DNA from: CAVYTF01 sp963771435
GTDB lineage: Bacteria; Bacteroidota; Bacteroidia; Chitinophagales; Chitinophagaceae
Assembly: GCA_963771435.1 (NCBI GenBank)
Contig: CAVYTF010000029.1
Span: 1 to 64,000, forward strand
Length of the DNA: 64,000 nucleotides
Direction: 5' to 3'
Shown piece after piece: positions 57,875-64,000 of this stretch (within the stretch, counting starts at the first letter, position 1; every line of letters starts with the position of its first letter). The notes beneath the pieces are model-generated. The model was not told the origin of the DNA. It was given only the letters and a program-made list of their open reading frames with translations, and ran no database searches. The position numbers were made by a program, and so were the translations under genes.

Positions 57875-59308
57875 TTAATTTGAGGTAGGCTCTTCTTTTT
57901 TTGTTGCGAGAGCAAGATAATATAAAGGAATCCCAAGCAAAGCAATAATGAGCCCCGGCCATGTGAAATTGGGTTTGTATATGATGAGCAAAATGCAAAA
58001 GGAAATGCCCATTAAAATGTAAATGGCAGGCAATATTGGATAGCCAAAAGCTTTGTAAGGACGGTCTACTGTGGGCATTTTTTTGCGCAGAATGAAAATG
58101 CCATAAATGGTAAGGACATAAAAGATGACTACGATGAAGGAAACCATATCCAACAAGTCGCCATATTTGCCGCTGAGGCATAAAGCAGCAGCGACAATAC
58201 ATTGCGCCCACAAAGCCCACTGCGGTACTGCGTTTTTATTCAGCGTGCCTGCTTTTGCAAAGAATAATTTGTCTTTCGCCATGGTATAATAAACACGGGC
58301 GCCTGCGAGTATCAAACCATTGTTACAGCCAAAAGTGGATACCATGATCATGAGGGCGATGACGATCGTGCCTGCATTTCCGAAGATAGCGCTGGAGGCG
58401 GCTACGGCAACGCGGTCGTTCTCGGCAAAGGCGATATTATTTAAAGGAAGCACGTTGAGGTACATTAAATTGGCACTTACATAAATGATGGTAACGATGA
58501 GCGTGCCTAGAAATAAACTGAGGCCGATATTTCTTTTTGGGTTTTTTATTTCCCCAGCGATGAAAGTTACGTTGTTCCAGGCATCACTACTAAAGATGGA
58601 GCCAACCATTGCTGCGGCAATGGCTCCGAGAAAGGCAGCGCCTGCAATAGGTTGCCAGCCAGTGTTTGAAGAGATGGTGCCTGAAATTGTTTTAGCATCA
58701 AAAGCATGTTGCCAGTTTTTAGTCCAATAGCTGTGATTGACCAAGATAAATCCGAAAAGTATTAAGCCAAGTAAGGAAAGAAGTTTGGTGGACGTGAAAA
58801 TGGTCTGAATTATTTTACCTGTCTTAATGCCTTTTGTGTTGATGAATGTAAGTAAAGCGATAAGCAGGATAGAAACAATTTGTGCTTCAGAGATTTTTAT
58901 AAACCCCAAATCGGCAATTATATTCTTTTCACTTAAAGAGGGAAAAATATAAGCTGCAAACTTGCTGAAAGCTACGCCTACTGCGGCGATGGTGCCGGTT
59001 TGTATCACTGCAAAGAAACTCCAGCCATACAGGAAACCAACAAGAGGGTTATATGCTTCTTTTAGGTAAACATACTGGCCGCCTGCTTTGGGAAACATGG
59101 CGCTGAGTTCGCCATAGCTTAATGCTGCTGTAAGTGTCATAAAGCCTGTGAGCAGCCATACAACAATTAGCCAGCCAGCACTGCCTACATTGCGAGTGAT
59201 GTCTGCGCTTACGATGAAGATACCGGAGCCGATCATACTCCCGGCAACAATCATGGTGGCATCAACTAAGCCAAGGGCAGGCTTGAAAGAAGAAGTATTT
59301 TGCTGCAT
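57875..59308 (-). CDS. APC-family amino acid permease
   Basis: Inner-membrane amino acid transporter, 477 residues, with about 12 hydrophobic segments. The N-terminal GSMIGSGIFIVSADI and the following PKAGGQYVYLKEAYNP are the APC-superfamily signatures in the unwound helix 1 and helix 3 region. The GEIKNPKRNIGLSLFLGT loop is also typical. Substrate is not readable; the sequence resembles LAT-type or serine/threonine exchanger relatives. The tail KKEEPTSN is short and charged. Confidence 0.92.
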   Translation of the reverse strand: MQQNTSSFKPALGLVDATMIVAGSMIGSGIFIVSADITRNVGSAGWLIVVWLLTGFMTLTAALSYGELSAMFPKAGGQYVYLKEAYNPLVGFLYGWSFFAVIQTGTIAAVGVAFSKFAAYIFPSLSEKNIIADLGFIKISEAQIVSILLIALLTFINTKGIKTGKIIQTIFTSTKLLSLLGLILFGFILVNHSYWTKNWQHAFDAKTISGTISSNTGWQPIAGAAFLGAIAAAMVGSIFSSDAWNNVTFIAGEIKNPKRNIGLSLFLGTLIVTIIYVSANLMYLNVLPLNNIAFAENDRVAVAASSAIFGNAGTIVIALMIMVSTFGCNNGLILAGARVYYTMAKDKLFFAKAGTLNKNAVPQWALWAQCIVAAALCLSGKYGDLLDMVSFIVVIFYVLTIYGIFILRKKMPTVDRPYKAFGYPILPAIYILMGISFCILLIIYKPNFTWPGLIIALLGIPLYYLALATKKEEPTSN

Positions 59309-59384
59309 AAACAGTTTGTTTTTTTAAACAGAGAAATCCCGCTAATATAATGGGATTTGAAGATAGGAAAAATACGGGTTGAAA

Positions 59385-59978
59385 TTATTTTTTGTCTTCG
59401 CCGGACCTAGCATTCAGGTCTTTAACGATGTCGGATGTTATGTCTCTCAAAGTGTCTTTGTAATATAAATAATCATCGTTGCTGGAAGCAAAGACATATG
59501 TATAGCCTTTTTCACGGCAATAGGTTTTTAGAAAATTCTGTATTTTAGATTTTACTTCCTGTAGTTTCTGCATGGAAACAGCATTCATTTCCTGACTCAT
59601 ATCATGCTGTGTTTGCTGGTAATCGTCCTGTATTTTCTGTAGCTCCTGTTCGTAACTGTTTTGTTCTGCAGGAGTCATGTTAGGCCCTTTTTGCCTGTAT
59701 TCTTTTGCTTTGTTTGCATAATTTTCCTGCATTTGATTCAATTGCATTGTCATTACTGAATCTTTGCTACGCAAAAAATCGCGCACTTGTTTATAATCCT
59801 CATAGCTGTTTTGTAACGAGTCAAGATCAAAATAAGCGATCTTAAAAGAGTTGGCTACTGCAGCATTTGCCTGTTTTATTTTATGAATATCTGTTTTGGC
59901 ATAATTAAAATACAGATAATATAAAAGCCCTATGGCAATAATTAAAACACAGTTCAATATCAATAAAAATTTCTTCAT
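59385..59978 (-). CDS. Skp/OmpH-like envelope protein
   Basis: 197 residues. A single N-terminal hydrophobic segment (LLILNCVLIIAIGLLYYLYF) acts as an uncleaved anchor or signal. The body is a long coiled coil with a central QELQKIQDDYQQTQHDMSQEM stretch and the FKIAYFDLDSLQNSYEDYK opening typical of OmpH/Skp proteins. C-terminal YVFASSNDDYLYYKDTLRDIT closes the beta-strand part. It probably acts as a periplasmic chaperone for outer-membrane proteins. It is a stand-alone gene facing a divergent T9SS protein. Confidence 0.88.
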   Translation of the reverse strand: MKKFLLILNCVLIIAIGLLYYLYFNYAKTDIHKIKQANAAVANSFKIAYFDLDSLQNSYEDYKQVRDFLRSKDSVMTMQLNQMQENYANKAKEYRQKGPNMTPAEQNSYEQELQKIQDDYQQTQHDMSQEMNAVSMQKLQEVKSKIQNFLKTYCREKGYTYVFASSNDDYLYYKDTLRDITSDIVKDLNARSGEDKK

Positions 59979-60194
59979 GCAATGGCAATTTTTAATAAGA
60001 GTTTGAAGGTATATGGTTTCATAAGAATAAAATTGTTAAAAACTAATTCGGTAGTATCATTTAGGAATCTGCAATAATTTTATTACTCATTTTAAAATTA
60101 AAAAAGTTTTAAAGTTAATTAGCAATTAATCATGATGTAGTATTTATTTATCTAATTTCGAGTTTATTAAATTCATAAAAAAAACCTATAAGTT

Positions 60195-61604
60195 ATGAGA
60201 TCAAAATTTACTCAAATCCATCAAAGCATGTTGCTTGTTTTTGCCGTGATCGGAGCTTCTGCGCTTTCAGTTGCGCAAGTAAATGCGCAAACGACTGATA
60301 CCTCTTTGTTGTACGGGATGACAAAAAGCGGCTTGATCTATCAAATTAATGTTACTAACGCCAATTGCGGCACAGCCATTAATCCTGCCTATCCTACAAA
60401 TGATACGGCGAACCAAGCAAACGCGTTAGGCTATGACAGTGCAAACAAAAGTTTTTATTATTTTAAAAGGAATTTTGGAGGCGGACCCGAAGAATTTGTT
60501 TCGTACAACACCGTTACTCAATCATACACTACGCTGGCTGCGAGCCCTATTACATCAATTGCATTGCGCGGCTGTGTTAACCCAGACGGAACAGGATATT
60601 ACTGTATGGATGAAAATGGACATTTGTGCTATTATAATATTCCTTCAAATGCATGGACTATTATTACGTCAAATTATATTGACAATAATGACAATAACAT
60701 TACTTCTAATATAAATGTATTCACTTCAGGAGATATAGCTTTTGACGCTAACGGAAATCTATGGGTTCTTTGTTCTTCCTCTACTAAATATGCCCTTTAT
60801 GAATTTCCAGGTGCTATTCCTACTACTGCCGTTGATACACTTTCCGGACTGCAATATGTACCGGATACTACCAGTGTACCACGTTCAGGATTTGTTTTTG
60901 GTGGTATTGCTTTTAACAGCACAGGTCAAATATATCTCAGCACCGGCAGCCCCGATAACAGGCTCTATATTTTACAGGATAACTTAGCATTGAGCTTAAT
61001 TGGCACTCTTTCAGCAGATGCCGCAGGATCTGATCTTACTTCTAATAATTTTCCTGTTTCAAGTTTACCTGTTGGCTATCTTAATTTTGATGGTGTGCTC
61101 CAAAATAATGAAGCTGTGCTGAACTGGCAAACTGTATCTGAAATAAACAACAAAGGATTTAATGTTCAGAAAAGTACAGATGGCCAAACCTTTGCTAACA
61201 TTGGTTATGTGCAGGGGCACGGTACATCGCAAATTATAAATAACTACATTTTTGCTGACCCTAAATTGTTAAGCGGCGATAATTATTACAGGCTTCAGCA
61301 AGTAGACCTTGATGGCAATTTCACTTACTCCGGCGAGATAAAACTTGAATTCAGCAAATTTGACTGGTCTATTCTCGGCAACCCATCCAATAACACCTGG
61401 GTGCAACTGCAACTTGATAAAACCCATGAAGTTTCTCTCCAGGTTGTATCACTTTCAGGTGACGTGATACTGACAGTTAATAAAGGAAGTATCACGCAGG
61501 GTACTTATGGCATACCACTAAACCTCGGTAACGCAGCTGCAGGAATGTACGTGGTAAGGTTGATGATCGATGGAAAAAGTTATTCTAAAAATATGGTGAA
61601 ATAA
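60195..61604 (+). CDS. T9SS-secreted beta-propeller-like protein
   Basis: 469 residues. Long signal region (MRSKFTQIHQSMLLVFAV...NAQ). Residues 30-290 have propeller-like short repeats (LLYGMTKSGLIYQIN, DIAFDANGNLWVLCSS, GIAFNSTGQIYLSTG). A beta domain (LNWQTVSEINNKGFNVQKST, 305-375) and a T9SS type A tail (SILGNPSNNTWVQLQLD...GMYVVRLMIDGKSYSKNMV) follow. The back 165 residues match those of the delta-60 protein at 11916 almost segment by segment, so the two share a detachable C-terminal module. Function unknown. Confidence 0.9.
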   Translation: MRSKFTQIHQSMLLVFAVIGASALSVAQVNAQTTDTSLLYGMTKSGLIYQINVTNANCGTAINPAYPTNDTANQANALGYDSANKSFYYFKRNFGGGPEEFVSYNTVTQSYTTLAASPITSIALRGCVNPDGTGYYCMDENGHLCYYNIPSNAWTIITSNYIDNNDNNITSNINVFTSGDIAFDANGNLWVLCSSSTKYALYEFPGAIPTTAVDTLSGLQYVPDTTSVPRSGFVFGGIAFNSTGQIYLSTGSPDNRLYILQDNLALSLIGTLSADAAGSDLTSNNFPVSSLPVGYLNFDGVLQNNEAVLNWQTVSEINNKGFNVQKSTDGQTFANIGYVQGHGTSQIINNYIFADPKLLSGDNYYRLQQVDLDGNFTYSGEIKLEFSKFDWSILGNPSNNTWVQLQLDKTHEVSLQVVSLSGDVILTVNKGSITQGTYGIPLNLGNAAAGMYVVRLMIDGKSYSKNMVK

Positions 61605-61626
61605 GATTTGAAAGGATCATAACAGA

Positions 61627-61656
61627 AAAGCCTTGCTGATAAAGCAGGGCTTTTTT
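61627..61656 (+). terminator. terminator of the T9SS gene at 60195
   Basis: AGCCTTGCT / AGCAGGGCT stem with one G-U pair, loop of five, followed by six T. Confidence 0.9.
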
Positions 61657-61688
61657 ATTGTATTTAGATGCCGGAAGGATAATAAAAA

Positions 61689-61940
61689 GTGATTTTACAT
61701 CTCTCCGCGCGGGGAGAGCAGGTAAATGAAGTGATTTTATATCTCTCCCCACGCGGAGAGCAGGTAGATGAGGTCATTTTATATCTCTCCGGATAGGGAG
61801 AGCAGGTAAATGGAGTGATTTTATATCTCTCCCCACGCGGAGAGCAGGTAGATGAGGTCATTTTATATCTCTCCAGATAGGGAGAGCAGGTAAATGGAGT
61901 GATTTTATATCTCTCCCCACGCGGAGAGCAGGTAAATGGA
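61689..61940. repeat. six-unit 42-bp tandem array, each unit with a hairpin
   Basis: Units at 61689, 61731, 61773, 61815, 61857 and 61899, each 42 bp and starting GT(G/C)ATTTTA(T/C)ATCTCTCC. Each folds as CTCTCC / GGAGAG around a six-base loop that alternates CCACGC with (G/A)GATAG. A partial seventh unit begins at 61941. Confidence 0.93.
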
Positions 61941-62010
61941 GTGATTTTCTATTTTTTCGCTTCGAAGAAAGAGATAATAGTGTTTTTTAATTGGAATTAA
62001 GAACTATTGC

Positions 62011-62757
62011 TTATTCGCCCGTAGCTTTTGAATAGGTGATGGGTTGTAGCTTCTTAGATCTTACAGGTTCATTATACTGAATAGCAGGTATCCATTTTGG
62101 ACTTTTGATAATGATATTCATTGCATCCATATCTAAAACCTTATACCCTGAAGATTGATAAATACTTACATCATGTACAGAGCCGTCGGGATAAACAGTA
62201 AAAGCTATTACCACTGTTCCATATATTTTTCCATCTTGATAAGAATTAAGCTGCTCATCGGAAAAGGTTTTCGTTAACGATGTTCCAATATATCTTCCCC
62301 AGCCCCCAGCGAAATAAGCTTCCTTTTCAAAAATATAATTCGGAATTTCTTTTCCTTCTTTTGTCCAGCCCGCCTGCTTTGATATATTGCCTTGTATATC
62401 AAAAGTGGCGTAACCTTTTAAAGAATGGTTTTCATAAAAAACATATTCGTATATTTCTTTTCCGTGTTCCCAAAAAGAAGAATCCTCTTCAATGCCATTT
62501 TCATCATAATATTTTTGTATTCCGTTTGAAGTTTCTGTTTTTGCGTCATCATAATGACCATCCAATTTTATTGATCCATTATTTAACCAGAACTGCTGCT
62601 GATGCCATTGGCTGCCATCTTTAAAAACTTTGTTTACAAATTGAGCAGAATCTTTGGAAACTATCTTCCAACTGCTATCCAAATAGGTATAAGTAGTATC
62701 TGACTGGCCAAATGATCTTATACCAGGCAAAAGCAAAATAAAAATTAAAAGGCGCAT
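62011..62757 (-). CDS. TonB C-terminal domain protein with MORN-like front
   Basis: 248 residues. Signal peptide (MRLLIFILLLPGIRSFGQ). Residues 35-140 have short FYENHSLKGYATFDIQGNISKQ-like units resembling YwqK/MORN antitoxin-type repeats. The C-terminal 80 residues (YGTVVIAFTVYPDGSVHDVSIYQSSG...SPKWIPA) match the TonB_C domain, which contacts the TonB box of outer-membrane receptors. There is no N-terminal membrane anchor or proline-rich spacer, so it is not a classical TonB; it is probably a periplasmic or outer-membrane relative. Confidence 0.8.
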   Translation of the reverse strand: MRLLIFILLLPGIRSFGQSDTTYTYLDSSWKIVSKDSAQFVNKVFKDGSQWHQQQFWLNNGSIKLDGHYDDAKTETSNGIQKYYDENGIEEDSSFWEHGKEIYEYVFYENHSLKGYATFDIQGNISKQAGWTKEGKEIPNYIFEKEAYFAGGWGRYIGTSLTKTFSDEQLNSYQDGKIYGTVVIAFTVYPDGSVHDVSIYQSSGYKVLDMDAMNIIIKSPKWIPAIQYNEPVRSKKLQPITYSKATGE

Positions 62758-62796
62758 GGGTGTTGGATTGGATCTGATTAATTGATAATTAAAATT

Positions 62797-63558
62797 TTAC
62801 TTCAACGCATTAATAATTGCCACAAACTCATCTGCAATTAATGATGCGCCGCCTACCAGGCCTCCATCCACATCAGGCTGAGAGAATAATTCCATTGCAT
62901 TATTTGCTTTTACACTTCCGCCATATAATATTGAAATGTTATTGGCAATATCGGCCCCGTATTTTATTGCCAATTGAGAACGAATATCTGCGTGCATTTC
63001 CTGAGCCTGCGCGCTGGTAGCAGTTTTGCCTGTGCCAATTGCCCAAATGGGTTCGTAAGCAATTACTATTTTTTGTACCTGCGTTTCGCTTAAATGGAAC
63101 AAAGATTCTTGCAACTGTTTTGCTACAAATTCATTTTGAGTGCCCGCTTCGCGAATGCTCAAAGCCTCGCCGCAACAGAAGATCGGCGTGATACAATATT
63201 CAAGGCAGATATTGATTTTATCAGCAAGTAATTGATTTGTTTCATTAAAATATTCCCTCCGTTCACTATGCCCGATGATAACAAATTCTATGTTCAGTGA
63301 TTGCAGCATTTCGACTGAAACTTCACCGGTATAGGCACCTGATTTTTTACTGTAACAATTTTGCGCAGCGGCAAAAACGTTTTGCTTGCCTGAAAGCTTT
63401 TGTTGCGCCATTTGCAGGTAGGGAGAGGGCACCGCAAAAATGGCTAGCTGATTTTCCTTTAATTTATGCGGCTTTGAAAGGATTTCATCCAATAATTTTT
63501 CTCCCTGAGGCAGCGTAAGATTCATTTTCCAGTTGGCTGCGGCAATTTGTTTTCTCAT
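62797..63558 (-). CDS. tpiA: triosephosphate isomerase
   Basis: Glycolytic interconversion of glyceraldehyde-3-phosphate and dihydroxyacetone phosphate, 253 residues. Catalytic residues are all visible: Lys11 in AAANWKMN, His97 in IIGHSERRE and Glu169 in AYEPIWAIGTG. Phosphate-gripper loop YGGSVKANNA and the final GGLVGGASL are conserved. The gene lies 2 bases from the upstream nucleotidyltransferase-like gene and probably shares its transcript. Confidence 0.98.
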   Translation of the reverse strand: MRKQIAAANWKMNLTLPQGEKLLDEILSKPHKLKENQLAIFAVPSPYLQMAQQKLSGKQNVFAAAQNCYSKKSGAYTGEVSVEMLQSLNIEFVIIGHSERREYFNETNQLLADKINICLEYCITPIFCCGEALSIREAGTQNEFVAKQLQESLFHLSETQVQKIVIAYEPIWAIGTGKTATSAQAQEMHADIRSQLAIKYGADIANNISILYGGSVKANNAMELFSQPDVDGGLVGGASLIADEFVAIINALK

Positions 63559-63560
63559 AA

Positions 63561-64000
63561 TTATTTTGTTGTTGCGCCTTCAAAAATATGTTTTAAAACA
63601 GAAATTTCATTTTCATTTGTTGATTGCTGTTTCAGCTTTTTCCAGTTATCAATGTCGCGGATAGCTTTATCAAATTCATATTGTACATCTTTTGCCCCCC
63701 ATGTGAAATCATTAATCGTTCGTGGCAGCAAACCTTCACCAAACACATTGCAGCAAACGCCAATCATAGTGCCCGTATTGATGGAAGAATTAATAGCGGC
63801 ACGGCTATAATCACCCATCAGCACGCCGCATTTGTTGCCTGCATTTATTTTTTGGTTTAAATAAAAATCATTCATCATTATATCCACCGCAGTGTTTTTA
63901 ATATTGCTGTTGCTTGAGCCCGCGCCGAGATTGCACCAACTGCCAATAACAGAATCACCAAGATAACCATCATGCGCTTTGTTACTGTAAGATTGCATGA
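63561..64000 (-). CDS. sugar nucleotidyltransferase-like protein, C-terminal part (5' end outside window)
   Basis: The open frame runs off the right edge, so only the last 145 residues or so are seen. They contain left-handed beta-helix rungs (GDSVIGSWCNLGAGSSNSNIKN, then AGNKCGVLMGDYSRAAINSSINTGTMIG), followed by a short tail. This matches the C-terminal part of the GlmU-like putative nucleotidyltransferases found in Bacteroidota (sugar-1-phosphate uridylyl or thymidylyl transferase plus hexapeptide acyltransferase-like domain). The N-terminal catalytic part is outside the window, so specificity cannot be stated. Confidence 0.8.
   Translation of the reverse strand, partial: MQSYSNKAHDGYLGDSVIGSWCNLGAGSSNSNIKNTAVDIMMNDFYLNQKINAGNKCGVLMGDYSRAAINSSINTGTMIGVCCNVFGEGLLPRTINDFTWGAKDVQYEFDKAIRDIDNWKKLKQQSTNENEISVLKHIFEGATTK

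Larger units (their letters stand above)
61605..62010. other. 405-bp gap between convergent genes
   Basis: Contains the terminator at 61627 and the six-unit 42-bp array at 61689. No gene supported. Confidence 0.7.

Noticed and set aside
56784..57945. Longer RfaE1-like kinase starting at 57945
   Set aside because: The extra 43 residues overlap the permease gene, are low-complexity, and precede a normal family start at 57816.
61664..61940. CRISPR array at the 42-bp repeats
   Set aside because: Units follow each other without spacers, the whole 42 bp is repeated, and there are no cas genes.

Overview
The window reads as a piece of a Bacteroidota chromosome, most likely from the Chitinophagales/Chitinophagaceae side. 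The reasons are the many secreted proteins ending in a type IX secretion (T9SS) type A sorting domain (LDQNVPNPFN... then GMYxxxLxxDGKxxxxKKM), SprB-type and MBG/YDG repeats, good matches to the Bacteroidota promoter (TTG, about 19 bp, TAnnTTTG), and the character of the housekeeping proteins. The species cannot be named from sequence alone. No tRNA, rRNA, CRISPR array, phage or insertion sequence was seen.

Layout. 1-4.7 kb: the end of an ATP synthase operon (alpha and gamma subunits resembling the alternate or N-type F-ATPase), then a glycogen/alpha-glucan phosphorylase. 4.9-8.4 kb: a three-gene operon of circularly permuted ATP-grasp, alpha-E and transglutaminase-like proteins. 8.4-10.6 kb, minus strand: rpsL-rpsG and ilvE. 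10.7-13.6 kb: a hypothetical protein, a lipoprotein and a T9SS protein with delta-60 repeats. 13.8-27 kb: five tandem minus-strand paralogues of very large repeat proteins (17-residue repeats, endosialidase-chaperone S74 domain, coiled coil, CC motif, T9SS tail). 27.9-30.9 kb: rdgB, aroE, a ComA-like phosphosulfolactate synthase and an unknown protein. 31.6-42.1 kb: three tandem T9SS adhesins that share a MBG/SprB/T9SS back half but carry different front halves (IPT/TIG plus InlB-like; leucine-rich repeats; MBG/YDG). 42.5-47.7 kb: cysC-cysD-cysN followed by UDP-glucose dehydrogenase and UDP-glucuronate decarboxylase, which together suggest PAPS and UDP-xylose supply for sulfated surface polysaccharide. 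47.9-64 kb: recJ, a polyprenyl diphosphate synthase, an OmpA-like protein, an unknown 530-residue protein, serS, a RfaE1-like kinase, an amino-acid permease, a Skp/OmpH-like protein, a further T9SS protein, a TonB-domain protein, tpiA and the end of a sugar nucleotidyltransferase-like gene.

Two patterns cut across the window. First, six genes, including essential rpsG and serS, are split by one- or two-base indels, mostly missing bases in short homopolymers. This looks like consensus error in the source sequence, so none of the six should be called a pseudogene without resequencing. Second, at least six gene-free gaps hold short tandem arrays whose unit is 11, 21 or 42 bp, that is, whole numbers of DNA helical turns. 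They have no spacers and no associated genes, and they are the most interesting unexplained structure here together with the mosaic, recombining adhesin families.
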